Part shown: positions 25,506 through 33,926 of the stretch, one piece after another
Layout of the letters: every line of letters starts with the position of its first letter
Numbering within the stretch: position 1 is the stretch's first letter
Source: Streptomyces sp. SID13031
GTDB taxonomy: Bacteria; Actinomycetota; Actinomycetes; Propionibacteriales; Kribbellaceae
Length of the DNA stretch: 64,000 bases
Assembly (NCBI RefSeq): GCF_010548305.1
Contig: NZ_JAAGLV010000028.1
Coordinates: 1 to 64,000, forward strand
Direction of reading: 5' to 3'
Made by a program: the position numbers and the translations under genes
Notes under the pieces: model-generated
What the model was told of the DNA's origin: nothing
Databases searched by the model: none
Seen by the model: only the letters and a program-made list of their open reading frames with translations

Positions 25506-26357
25506 ATGCGCATCTTCGATCCGCACATCCATATGACGTCGCGGACCACCGACGACTACGCCGCGATGGCGGCCCACGGAGTGCAGGCCCTGGTGGAGCC
25601 TGCGTTCTGGCTGGGTCAGCCGCGGACCAGCGTCGGCTCGTTCGTCGACTACTTCGACGCGCTGATCGGCTGGGAGCCGTTCCGCGCCGCGCAGTACGGG
25701 ATCAAGCATCACTGCACGATCGCGCTCAACCCGAAGGAGGCGAACGACCCGCGCTGCCGCGAAGTCCTCGACGTCCTGCCGCGCTACCTGGCCAAGGACG
25801 GCGTCGTCGCGGTCGGTGAGGTCGGCTACGACTCGATGACGCCCGCGGAGGACGAGGTGTTCGCCGCGCAGCTGGAGCTCGCCAAGCAGTTCGAGCTGCC
25901 CGTGCTCGTCCACACCCCGCATCGCGACAAAGGCGCCGGTACTACCCGCACGCTCGACGTCGTCAAGGAGTCCGGTCTCGCTCCGCACGCTGTGGTGGTC
26001 GATCACCTCAACGAGGTGACGGTCAAGGAGGTCGCCGACTCGGGCTGCTGGATGGGCTTCTCGATCTACCCCGACACGAAGATGGATCCGGACCGCATGG
26101 TCGTCATCCTGCAGCAGTTCGGTACCGAGCGAGTGCTCGTCAACTCGGCCGCGGACTGGGGCAAGTCCGACCCGCTGCGCACGTACGCGACCGGCCAGGC
26201 GATGCTTGCCGCCGGCTTCACCGAGGACGACGTCGACCAGGTGCTCTGGCGCAACCCGGTCGCCTTCTACGGCCAGTCGGGACGACTCGACCTCGGGGAC
26301 ACGGCCCCGGCGGACACGTTCGAGGGCAACTCGATCCTGCGAGGTGTCAGGCCATGA
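25506..26357 (+). CDS. TatD-family metal-dependent hydrolase (EboB-like)
   Basis: A 283-residue amidohydrolase-fold protein. Metal ligands appear as FDPHIHM at the N-terminus, Glu in AVGEVGYD, His in VLVHTPHRDK and VVVDHLNE, and a late Asp in NSAADWGKSD. The usual TatD Asp-His spacing is kept. In the Ebo set it is called EboB. The ribosome site AGAGGTG lies 8 bases before the ATG. It overlaps the next gene by ATGA. The substrate is unknown; a lactone, phosphodiester or amide of the pathway product is possible. Confidence 0.82.
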   Translation: MRIFDPHIHMTSRTTDDYAAMAAHGVQALVEPAFWLGQPRTSVGSFVDYFDALIGWEPFRAAQYGIKHHCTIALNPKEANDPRCREVLDVLPRYLAKDGVVAVGEVGYDSMTPAEDEVFAAQLELAKQFELPVLVHTPHRDKGAGTTRTLDVVKESGLAPHAVVVDHLNEVTVKEVADSGCWMGFSIYPDTKMDPDRMVVILQQFGTERVLVNSAADWGKSDPLRTYATGQAMLAAGFTEDDVDQVLWRNPVAFYGQSGRLDLGDTAPADTFEGNSILRGVRP

Positions 26358-27502
26358 GGTTCCGGCACCCCGACGGCTCGATCGTCCACCTCGCCTACTG
26401 TACGAACGTCCATCCGGCAGAGGACCTCGAAGGCGTCATCGCCCAGCTCGACGGCTGCTCCGCGCTCGTTCGCAAGGAGCTGGGGGTTCCCGTTCTAGGC
26501 GTCGGCCTCTGGCTCGCCAACACCCTCGCCGACCGGCTGGCCAACTCGTCGGTGGCGCTCAACCGGCTGCGCAGTGCCCTCGACCGCAACTCGCTCGAAG
26601 TCGTCACGCTCAACGGTTTCCCGTACGCCGGATTCCACGATCGCGTCGTCGGCAAGAAGGTGTACTCGCCCGACTGGACCGAGCCCGCGCGACTCCAGTA
26701 CACCCTCGACCTGGTCGACGTACTCAACGAGTTGCTGCCCGCCGACGCGTCGTACGGGTCGATCTCGACCCTGCCCCTGGCCTGGCGTACGCCGTGGGAC
26801 CGGACCCGTGACGCCGCGGCCCGCGACGCCTTCAACCGCCTGGAGTTCCGCCTCGCCCGGACCCAGGAAGCCACCGGTCGCCCGATCCGCGTCGCGATCG
26901 AGCCCGAACCCGGCTGCATCCTCGAGATGATCCCGCAAGCAGCCGACTGGCTCACCCCGTACTCCGCCCAGTCGCTGGTCGGTCTGTGTCTCGACACCTG
27001 CCATCTCGCGGTCCAGTTCGAGGAACCCGCCGAGGCCTTCGCCACCCTGCAACGAGCCGGCGTGGGAATCGTCAAGAGCCAGGTATCGGCGGCGCTGCAC
27101 GTCCCCGCCCCGGAGGACCCAGCAGCTCGCGAGTTGCTGGCCGAGTTCGCCGAGCCCAAGTTCCTGCACCAGACCCGCGAGTACGGCGGACCCGGGATCG
27201 ACGACCTCGACCTGATCGACCAGCTCTCCGGTCACGCGTCCTGGCGCGTGCACTTCCACGTCCCCGTGCATGCCAAGCCACGACCTCCGCTGACCAGTAC
27301 GACGGACGTACTCGAGGAGAGCCTGCAACACCTTGTCGGCGGTTCCCATCCGCTGACCCACCATCTGGAGTCCGAGACCTACACCTGGTCCGTACTTCCC
27401 AGCGCCCCCAAGTCCCAGCAAGAACTCGCCGAAGGCATCGCCGGAGAGCTCGGTTGGCTCCGCGACCGCCTGATCGGCCTCGGCCTGGAGGAAATCAAGT
27501 GA
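26354..27502 (+). CDS. eboE: metabolite traffic protein EboE
   Basis: A 382-residue TIM-barrel protein with the EboE hallmark AYCTNVHPAEDLEG at the N-terminus, LNGFPYAGFHD near residue 85, EPEPGCILE near 182, LCLDTCHLAV near 212 and HFHVPVHAK near 300, which offer Glu, Asp and His metal ligands. Work on the cyanobacterial ebo cluster links it to getting scytonemin precursor monomers to the periplasm, but the reaction of EboE is not known. Overlap with both neighbours is 4 bases. Confidence 0.88.
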   Translation: MRFRHPDGSIVHLAYCTNVHPAEDLEGVIAQLDGCSALVRKELGVPVLGVGLWLANTLADRLANSSVALNRLRSALDRNSLEVVTLNGFPYAGFHDRVVGKKVYSPDWTEPARLQYTLDLVDVLNELLPADASYGSISTLPLAWRTPWDRTRDAAARDAFNRLEFRLARTQEATGRPIRVAIEPEPGCILEMIPQAADWLTPYSAQSLVGLCLDTCHLAVQFEEPAEAFATLQRAGVGIVKSQVSAALHVPAPEDPAARELLAEFAEPKFLHQTREYGGPGIDDLDLIDQLSGHASWRVHFHVPVHAKPRPPLTSTTDVLEESLQHLVGGSHPLTHHLESETYTWSVLPSAPKSQQELAEGIAGELGWLRDRLIGLGLEEIK

Positions 27503-28872
27503 GCAAACAAGTCATCGTCATCGACGTCGTCGGGCTGACCCCACGACTGCTGCGCAAGATGCCACGACTGCGGCAGTTGCCGTTGAACCGCGAGCTGGGG
27601 ACAGTACTGCCCGCCGTCACCTGCTCTGCCCAGGCGACCTTCCTCACCGGCACGATGCCGTCGGAACACGGTGTCGTCGGCAACGGCTGGTACTTCCGCG
27701 ACCTCGGTGAAGTCTTCCTCTGGCGTCAGCACAACAAGCTCGTCCAGGGCGACAAGGTCTGGGACGTTGCCCGGCGCAAGAACCCGCAGTACAAGGTCGC
27801 CAACGTCTGCTGGTGGTACGCGATGGGTGCGGAGACCGACCTGCTCGTCACGCCGAGGCCGATCTACTACGCCGACGGCCGCAAGGCACCCGACTGCTAC
27901 ACCCGGCCGGTCGAGCTGCACGACCGTCTGACCAACCAGCTGGGTGCCTTCCCGCTCTTCCACTATTGGGGGCCGACGGCATCGATCAAGTCGAGCAAGT
28001 GGATCGTTGCCGCGTCGAGGCAGATCCTTGCCCAGGACAACCCCGACCTGCTGCTCACCTACATCCCACACCTCGACTACGACCTGCAGCGGTACGGCGC
28101 TTCGTCGGTCGAGGCGACTCGCGCCGCGATCGAGCTGGACGCAGTACTGGCGCCGTTGCTCGACGATGCGGAGGCCAGGGGAGCGATGGTGATCGTGCTG
28201 TCGGAGTACGGGATCACCGACGTCTCGCGGCCGGTGGACATCAACCGGATGCTGCGCAGCGAAGGGCTGCTGGAGGTCCACACCCAGGACGGGATGGAGT
28301 ACCTCGACCCGTGGGCGTCCAGGGCGTTCGCGGTCGCGGACCATCAGTTGGCCCACGTCTACGTGAAGGACCCGGCCGACCTCGATGCCGTCAGCAAGCT
28401 TCTCGGCGGGCTGCCGGGCGTCGCCGAAGTACTCGATGCCGAGGGCAAGCGTAAGTACGGGCTGGATCACGAGCGGGCCGGCGAGCTGGTCGCAGTTGCT
28501 GAGCCGGACTCCTGGTTCACCTATTACTACTGGCTCGACGACGAGCGAGCACCTGACTTCGCCAGGGGAGTGGAGATCCACCGCAAGCCTGGCTACGACC
28601 CGGCCGAGCTGTTCTTCGACCCGTCCGACCGCTTCGTGAAGCCACGCGCAGCGTCGTACCTGCTCCGGAAGAAGGTCGGCCTGCGCTACGCGATGCAGGT
28701 CGTCCCGCTGGACCCGTCCATAGTCCGCGGCTCCCACGGCCGCCTACCGTCCAATCCCGAAGACGGCCCGGTCCTCCTCAGCACCGACGCCCAGTTGGCA
28801 CCCGAAGGAAAGGTGGAGGCGACGGCAGTACGAGACCTAATCCTCAAAGCAGCCCACCCCAACCCCGCCTAG
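27499..28872 (+). CDS. alkaline-phosphatase-fold phosphodiesterase (EboF-like)
   Basis: A 457-residue protein of the nucleotide pyrophosphatase/phosphodiesterase class. The first Asp is in VIVIDVVGLTP; the nucleophile region is LPAVTCSAQATFLTGTMPSEHG. IPHLDYDLQRYG matches the third metal motif, and ADHQLAHVYV the last. The canonical Asp-His of the SDHGM motif is replaced by SEYGI, so metal site 2 is changed. It is the last cluster gene and its GTG start overlaps the eboE stop. It may remove a phosphate or diphosphate group from the cluster product. Confidence 0.82.
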   Translation: MSKQVIVIDVVGLTPRLLRKMPRLRQLPLNRELGTVLPAVTCSAQATFLTGTMPSEHGVVGNGWYFRDLGEVFLWRQHNKLVQGDKVWDVARRKNPQYKVANVCWWYAMGAETDLLVTPRPIYYADGRKAPDCYTRPVELHDRLTNQLGAFPLFHYWGPTASIKSSKWIVAASRQILAQDNPDLLLTYIPHLDYDLQRYGASSVEATRAAIELDAVLAPLLDDAEARGAMVIVLSEYGITDVSRPVDINRMLRSEGLLEVHTQDGMEYLDPWASRAFAVADHQLAHVYVKDPADLDAVSKLLGGLPGVAEVLDAEGKRKYGLDHERAGELVAVAEPDSWFTYYYWLDDERAPDFARGVEIHRKPGYDPAELFFDPSDRFVKPRAASYLLRKKVGLRYAMQVVPLDPSIVRGSHGRLPSNPEDGPVLLSTDAQLAPEGKVEATAVRDLILKAAHPNPA

Positions 28873-28878
28873 CACCCC

Positions 28879-28891
28879 ACCCCAGCGGGGT
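28879..28891. terminator. short hairpin between convergent genes
   Basis: ACCCC-AGC-GGGGT forms a 5-bp stem in the 18-base gap between the last Ebo-type gene and the converging LacI gene. It is short and lacks a T-tract. Confidence 0.3.
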
Positions 28892-29886
28892 CAGGCTGAT
28901 TCGCGGAGGATCAGGTCGGTGGGGAGGATGACGGAGTCGGCAGCGCCGTGGGCGAGGAGGTCGAGTAGGAGGCGTACGGTGCGCGCGGCCTGCTCGCCCA
29001 TCGGGCTGCGGACGGTCGTCAGCGGGGGAGCGGTGTAGAGGGCTGCCTCGATGTCGTCGAAGCCGACTACCGCGACGTCGTCGGGGACGCGGCGGCCGGC
29101 CTCGCGCAGTGTGCGCAGGGCGCCGATCGCCATCAGGTCGTTGGCGGCGAAGACCGCGTCGAGTTGCGGATCATCTTGCAGTAGTTGGCGCATCGCATCG
29201 GCGCCGGAGATCCGGGTGAAGTCGCCCAGGGCAACGATCGACCGGCGGTCGGTGTCTTGCAGCGATTGCCGGTACGCGTTCAACCGCTCCTGCGCAGCCT
29301 GCATGTCCAACGGTCCGGAGATGGTGGCGATCCGCTGCCGCCCCTGGTCGAGCAGGTGCTGCACGGCCTTGGTCGCACCCCCGACGTTGTCGTTGTCGAC
29401 GGACGGCATCAGGCCCGGTGTCGCGAGGCGCCCGTGCGACACGACCGGCAACCCGGTTCGAGCCAGTACTGCGGGCAGCGGATCCGAGCCGTCCATCGAC
29501 ACGAGCATCGCGCCATCCACGTGACCGGCTGCGAGGTAATGCTCGACGCGCAACCGGCTCTCGTCGGACCCGGCCAGTACGAGCGAGACCTGCTTGCCGG
29601 CGGCCTCCAGCGCCCGCGAGGCAGCGCGGACGACCATCGCGAACATCGGGTCGTCGGAGACCAGCCCGGCCGGCGGGTCGGAAACGATGATCGCGATCGT
29701 GTTCGTCTTCTGGGTGACCAGGTTGCGGGCCGCGCCGTTGGGCACGTAACCGAGCTCGGTCACCGCGGCCATCACGATCTGCCGGATCTCGGGCGCGACC
29801 GTCGGCTCGCCGTTGATCACCCGGGAGACGCTCGACTTCGACACCCCGGCCCGGGCCGCCACGGCATGCAGGGTCGGTCGTCGCAC
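28891..29886 (-). CDS. LacI-family transcriptional regulator
   Basis: A 331-residue repressor. The HTH is LHAVAARAGVSKSSVSRVINGE at the N-terminus, with a hinge near residue 50, and a periplasmic-binding-protein-like effector domain with the family stretches NDLMAIGALRTLREAGRRVPDDVAVVGFDD and LTTVRSPMGEQAA. GTG at 29886 is chosen because GAGGGGGT lies 5-7 bases ahead and the HTH then starts at once. It is divergent from a glucanase gene, and LacI-type palindromes lie before both genes, so it probably senses glucan oligosaccharides and represses itself and the glucanase operon. Confidence 0.88.
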   Translation of the reverse strand: MRRPTLHAVAARAGVSKSSVSRVINGEPTVAPEIRQIVMAAVTELGYVPNGAARNLVTQKTNTIAIIVSDPPAGLVSDDPMFAMVVRAASRALEAAGKQVSLVLAGSDESRLRVEHYLAAGHVDGAMLVSMDGSDPLPAVLARTGLPVVSHGRLATPGLMPSVDNDNVGGATKAVQHLLDQGRQRIATISGPLDMQAAQERLNAYRQSLQDTDRRSIVALGDFTRISGADAMRQLLQDDPQLDAVFAANDLMAIGALRTLREAGRRVPDDVAVVGFDDIEAALYTAPPLTTVRSPMGEQAARTVRLLLDLLAHGAADSVILPTDLILRESA

Positions 29887-29912
29887 GCGTACCCCCTCAG
29901 ATCGGCCTGCCA

Positions 29913-29924
29913 GGGAGCGCTCCC
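29913..29924. promoter_or_regulatory. LacI-type operator before the regulator gene
   Basis: GGGAGCGCTCCC is a perfect 12-bp palindrome with central CG, 27 bases before the LacI start. It equals the core of the box bound by the streptomycete cellulose regulator CebR (TGGGAGCGCTCCCA), so autoregulation is likely. Confidence 0.65.
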
Positions 29925-30011
29925 CACGACTGAGCATCCCGGCGGTTCCGGAACCTTGTCAAGGGATGCCGCTGTGTTACGGACAGGTTGCCACCGAGTG
30001 ACCACGAAGCC

Positions 30012-30060
30012 TTGACACCGTTCCCTGAGCACGGTTTTCTCAGGCTTAGGGAACGTTCCC
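30012..30060 (+). promoter_or_regulatory. promoter and LacI-type operator before the GH16 gene
   Basis: TTGACA at 30012-30017 is a perfect -35, followed by a weak -10 near 30036. GGGAACGTTCCC (30049-30060) is a perfect 12-bp LacI-type operator lying at the expected transcription start. An extra half-site CGTTCCCT at 30019-30026 mirrors the left half of the operator. This fits repression of the glucanase by the divergent LacI protein. Confidence 0.6.
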
Positions 30061-30108
30061 CCGCTCGATTCTCGACAGCGCAGTTCATCGTCCGCCCCAG
30101 GAGATGCC

Positions 30109-31881
30109 ATGCCGTCCCTTTCCCCGCCCCTGCCCAAAGCCAAAGTCAGAGCCAAAGTCAGAGCGCGCTTCAAGATCGCGGCGCTCATCGCAGTAGCCAT
30201 CAGCTTCGTCCTCGCCCTGGTGGTCAGCCCACCCGCCGGCGCCGCCGACACCCTGCTTTCCCAGGGCAAGACCGCCACCGCGTCGTCCACCGAGAACACC
30301 GTCTTCACGGCGGCGTCAGCGGTCGACGGCGATCCAGGCACCCGCTGGTCGAGCGCTCATGCCGTCGACCCGCAGTGGATCCAGGTCGACCTCGGTCTGA
30401 CCGCCACCGTCAACCAGGTCCAGTTGAGCTGGGAGACGGCGGCCGCCAAGGCCTTCCAGATCCAGGTCTCCGCCAACGGCACCAACTGGAACTCCGTCTA
30501 CACGACCACCACGAGCACCGGCGGCAACCAGACGCTGACCGTCTCCGGCTCCGGCCGGTACGTCCGGGTGCTCGGCACCCAGCGCACCACCCAGTGGGGC
30601 TACTCACTGTGGGAGTTCAAAGTCTTCGGTACTACGTCAGGCGGCCCTGGCCCCGGCCCGGGCAGCAAGCTGCTCTCCTACGGCAAGACCGGCGCTGCCT
30701 CATCGCAGCAGAGCGATGGCAACTGCTGGGAGTGCACCCCGGCTCGCGCCTTCGACCTCGACCCGGCCAGCCGCTGGGCGACCACGACCGACTCCGGCTG
30801 GGTCGACCCGGGCTGGATCTCCGTCGACCTCGGTGCCACCGCCCAGATCGACAAGGTGATTCTGCAGTGGGATCCGGCCTCGGCGAAGGCGTACCAGATC
30901 CAGGTTTCCAACGACAACGTCAACTGGACCCAGATCTACACCACCGCAGCCGGTCCGGGGTTCAAGGAGACGCTCAACATCACCGGCTCCGGCCGCTACG
31001 TCCGGATGTACGGCACGCAGCGCAATACGCCGTACGGGTACTCGCTGTGGGAGTTCCAGGTCTATGGCACCGGTGGCGCGCCGACCACGCCGCCGACTCC
31101 GCCTGCGGACCCGGCGAACCCGCCGCAACTGGTGTGGTCCGACGAGTTCAACAGCGCCGCGGGCACCAAGCCTGACGCCAACAAGTGGCGTGCCGACCCG
31201 GGCAACGGGCAGAACGGCGAGCTGCAGGTCTACACCAACCACAACAACACGCAGATGGACGGCGCCGGTCACCTCGTGCTCGAGGCGCGTCGCGAGGTCA
31301 CGCCGGGTTCGGCCTGCCCGATCGACCCGGTCAGCGGGAGCGGCACCTGCCAGTACACGTCCGCCCGGATGAACACCGGCACCAAGTTCGACACGACGTA
31401 CGGCAAGATCGAGGCGCGGATCCAGGTGCCGAAGGGCAACGGTCTGTGGCCGGCCTTCTGGATGATGGGCTCGGACTTCCTGACCGGCCGCCCGTGGCCC
31501 TACAACGGCGAGATCGACATCATGGAGATCCTCGGCCGCGAGACCACCAAGGGCTACTCGACGCTGCACGCCCCGGCCTACAACGGCGCGGGCGGGTACG
31601 GCGGGACGTACGGCCTGCCGGGTGGCGCCGACTTCGCGAACGCATTCCACACCTGGACGATGCTCTGGAACAGCACGAGCATCACCTACCAGGTCGACGG
31701 CACCACGGTGTTCGTCGTCGACAAGGCCCAGCTCGAGGCGACCAGGGGACCGTGGATCTACGACCACCCGTTCTACCTGATCCTCAACCTGGCCGTCGGC
31801 GGCGACTTCCCCGGCCCGCCCAACGCAGCGACGCCGTTCCCGGCTCGCATGCTCGTCGACTACGTGCGCGTCTACCACTAG
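30109..31881 (+). CDS. secreted GH16 endo-glucanase with two discoidin domains
   Basis: A 590-residue secreted enzyme. A basic N-terminus and hydrophobic helix end at about residue 45 (PPAGA). Two F5/8-type C (discoidin, CBM32-like) domains span about 47-175 and 184-325, a Pro/Thr linker follows, and the GH16 jelly roll fills 350-590. The catalytic motif is EIDIME with nucleophile Glu468, helper Asp470 and acid/base Glu473, as in beta-1,3-glucanases (laminarinases). The final VDYVRVYH is typical of GH16. It probably degrades fungal or algal beta-glucan outside the cell. The divergent LacI regulator fits induction by substrate. Confidence 0.9.
   Translation: MPSLSPPLPKAKVRAKVRARFKIAALIAVAISFVLALVVSPPAGAADTLLSQGKTATASSTENTVFTAASAVDGDPGTRWSSAHAVDPQWIQVDLGLTATVNQVQLSWETAAAKAFQIQVSANGTNWNSVYTTTTSTGGNQTLTVSGSGRYVRVLGTQRTTQWGYSLWEFKVFGTTSGGPGPGPGSKLLSYGKTGAASSQQSDGNCWECTPARAFDLDPASRWATTTDSGWVDPGWISVDLGATAQIDKVILQWDPASAKAYQIQVSNDNVNWTQIYTTAAGPGFKETLNITGSGRYVRMYGTQRNTPYGYSLWEFQVYGTGGAPTTPPTPPADPANPPQLVWSDEFNSAAGTKPDANKWRADPGNGQNGELQVYTNHNNTQMDGAGHLVLEARREVTPGSACPIDPVSGSGTCQYTSARMNTGTKFDTTYGKIEARIQVPKGNGLWPAFWMMGSDFLTGRPWPYNGEIDIMEILGRETTKGYSTLHAPAYNGAGGYGGTYGLPGGADFANAFHTWTMLWNSTSITYQVDGTTVFVVDKAQLEATRGPWIYDHPFYLILNLAVGGDFPGPPNAATPFPARMLVDYVRVYH
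30139..30162 (+). repeat. 12-bp tandem duplication in the signal peptide
   Basis: GCCAAAGTCAGA occurs twice in direct succession and duplicates the residues AKVR in the basic n-region of the glucanase signal peptide. It looks like a slippage product and would keep the frame. Confidence 0.6.
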
Positions 31882-31889
31882 GAGCTCTG

Positions 31890-33164
31890 ATGAAAACTCA
31901 GCTGAAAGTCTCCGGTGTGCTCAGAATCAGTACTTTGTTCCTGACCCTCCTAGCCGTCCTGGCTGCCTATCTGGTGATCGCGAGCCGCCCGGCTCAGGCA
32001 GCGGAAACCTTGCTGTCACAGGGCAAACCGACGCTCGCCTCCTCGGTGGAGAGCGCCGCTTTCCCGGCCGCCGCAGCGGTCGACGGCAACAACGGCACCC
32101 GCTGGGCGAGCAGCTTCGCCGACAACCAGTGGCTCCGGGTCGACCTGGGTTCGTCCCAGGCCGTCAACCGCGTGCTCCTGCGCTGGGAGGCGGCGTACGC
32201 GCGCGGCTTCCAGCTCCAGACCTCCGCCAACGGCAACGACTGGGCGACGATCCAGACGACGACCAACGGAACGGGCGGCGAGCAGAGTCTCGTTGTCAAC
32301 GGCAACGGCCGGTACGTGCGGATCCTGATCACCCAGCGCGCCACCCAATGGGGTGCCTCGCTGTTCGAGTTCCAGGTGTACGGCGGGACGCCGGGTGGTG
32401 GCCCGATCGTCCGGGTGGCCGAGTTCCTGGCCGACTGCCCGTACACGCACCGGTTGCCCGACGACCCGATCGTGTTCCCGAACATGCCGGGCGCCTCGCA
32501 TATGCACAGCTTCTTCGGTGCGACCGTGACGAACGCCAACACGACGGTCAACGACCTGGTCAACTCGCCGACCTCGTGCAACCCGGCCGAGGACAAGTCG
32601 TCGTACTGGGTGCCCACCCTGTACGTGAACAACCAGCCGGTCGAGCCGACCGGGACCACCTTCTACTACCTGGGTGAAGGCGTGCGCGACGACGTCATCG
32701 CACGGACCCAGCCGCTGCCGTTCGGGCTGCGGATCGTGGCCGGTAACGCGAAGGCGACCGGGCCGAGCGACAACACCATCTCGCGGTGGTCCTGCCTGCA
32801 TGCCGGTGACGCCGGTTCCGGGCACGACTTCATCACCTGCCCGGCCGGCACGATGCTCGAGTCCTATCTGGACTTCCCGCAGTGCTGGAACGGACGCGAC
32901 CTGGATTCACCCGACCACAAGAGCCACATGGCCTACCCGGTCAACGGCGACTGCCCGGCCAGCCACCCGGTGCCGGTGCCGAAGCTCCGCCAGGTCCTGC
33001 GGTACCCGGTGAACGGCCCGACGGCCGGCTTCCGGCTCGCCTCAGGTGCTGGCTTCACCATGCACGGTGACTTCTTCAACGCCTGGCCGGTGGCCGAGAT
33101 GGAGCGCCGCGTCAACGACTGCATCCGCCCGATCATCAAGTGCGGGGCCAACGGTCACCCCTAA
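31890..33164 (+). CDS. secreted DUF1996 protein with discoidin domain
   Basis: A 424-residue secreted protein. The signal peptide ends near residue 36 (AQA). A discoidin domain (38-165) is very like the first domain of the preceding glucanase, sharing TLLSQGK, AAVDG, GTRW, VNRV and GRYVR. From residue 172 a DUF1996 domain follows, with FPNMPGASHMHSFFG, SSYWVPTLY, SFxC-type WSCLHAGD, CPAGTMLESYLDFPQCWNG and DSPDHKSHMAYP, rich in His and conserved Cys. DUF1996 is common in fungi and actinobacteria and has no proven activity. The gene starts 8 bases after the glucanase with GGAG at its stop, so they act together, perhaps on fungal walls. Confidence 0.88.
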   Translation: MKTQLKVSGVLRISTLFLTLLAVLAAYLVIASRPAQAAETLLSQGKPTLASSVESAAFPAAAAVDGNNGTRWASSFADNQWLRVDLGSSQAVNRVLLRWEAAYARGFQLQTSANGNDWATIQTTTNGTGGEQSLVVNGNGRYVRILITQRATQWGASLFEFQVYGGTPGGGPIVRVAEFLADCPYTHRLPDDPIVFPNMPGASHMHSFFGATVTNANTTVNDLVNSPTSCNPAEDKSSYWVPTLYVNNQPVEPTGTTFYYLGEGVRDDVIARTQPLPFGLRIVAGNAKATGPSDNTISRWSCLHAGDAGSGHDFITCPAGTMLESYLDFPQCWNGRDLDSPDHKSHMAYPVNGDCPASHPVPVPKLRQVLRYPVNGPTAGFRLASGAGFTMHGDFFNAWPVAEMERRVNDCIRPIIKCGANGHP

Positions 33165-33192
33165 GGAGTGTCATTCAGTTAGGCACTCGACA

Positions 33193-33226
33193 GCCGGGCG
33201 GGTCCCCGTCCCAGGACCCGCCCGGC
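33193..33226 (+). terminator. strong terminator hairpin after the glucanase/DUF1996 operon
   Basis: A perfect 13-bp GC-rich stem, 33193-33205 against 33214-33226 (GCCGGGC... and ...GCCCGGC), with an 8-base loop, 29 bases after the stop codon. No T-run follows, as is usual in GC-rich actinobacteria. Confidence 0.75.
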
Positions 33227-33315
33227 CGCTGTTCGGACCGTACCGATCTCTGCTTTGCTGGTGGTGTCGCTTTCGAGGAGCTCTCCACCGCCCCCGCTTT
33301 TCGAGGAGTTCGTTC

Positions 33316-33915
33316 ATGAAGGCCCTAACTCGTGCCGCGCTGCCCTGTACTGCCGTTCTGCTCGCCGTGCTGACCGGCTGCGGCTCGTCCGCCTCGGTGT
33401 CGTCGCCGCCACCAGCGCCTCCGGCCAGCGCGCCGACCCCGACGGCGAGCGTCACCAAATGGGATATCGACCCGTCGTTCAACGCGACCGACCTGGCCTG
33501 GATCGAGCTGATGATCCCGATGGATGAGCAGCTCCTGCGGGTGCTGGGGCTGGCCGAGAAGCAGGCGGCCGATCCCGCGGTCAAGAAGTTCGCGACCGAG
33601 GTGGCCGCCGGGCACAAGACCGAGCTGGCCCAGTTCGTCGCCCTGCGCGCCCGCTCCCGGCTGCCGGTCCGGAACCCGCACGAGGGTCACGACATGCCCG
33701 GCATGATGACCGAGCCCGAGATCGTCACCCTGGGCGGAACGAAAGACCAGGGGTTCGACCCGCTGTTCGAGAAGAACCTCCAGGAGCACCTCGACCAGTC
33801 GATCGTGCTCGCCCGCAGTATCACCACCGATGGCAAGGACGCCGCGACGAAGAAGCTCGCCGCGTCGATCATCGCCACCCGCACCACCCAGCTCCAACAG
33901 CTCGCCGGGCTCTGA
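33316..33915 (+). CDS. DUF305-like lipoprotein
   Basis: A 199-residue lipoprotein with signal peptide and lipobox LTGCG at about residue 20-22, followed by a Pro/Ser/Ala linker. The mature part resembles DUF305: a four-helix ferritin-like domain with DLAWIELMIPMDEQLLRVLGLAEKQAADPAVKKFATEVAAGHKTEL, then HEGHDMPGMMT and a second helical half with EHLDQSIVLARSITTDGKDAATKKLA. His and Met in the central loop could bind copper. The ATG has GAGGAG 7 bases ahead. A 10-base TTTCGAGGAG is duplicated upstream at 33271-33280. Confidence 0.75.
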   Translation: MKALTRAALPCTAVLLAVLTGCGSSASVSSPPPAPPASAPTPTASVTKWDIDPSFNATDLAWIELMIPMDEQLLRVLGLAEKQAADPAVKKFATEVAAGHKTELAQFVALRARSRLPVRNPHEGHDMPGMMTEPEIVTLGGTKDQGFDPLFEKNLQEHLDQSIVLARSITTDGKDAATKKLAASIIATRTTQLQQLAGL

Positions 33916-33926
33916 CCGACCTGGGG

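Noticed and set aside
28873..29886. Control of the Ebo-type cluster by the neighbouring LacI regulator
   Set aside because: The regulator gene converges on the cluster end, and its operators lie on the glucanase side; no LacI palindrome was seen before 22063.
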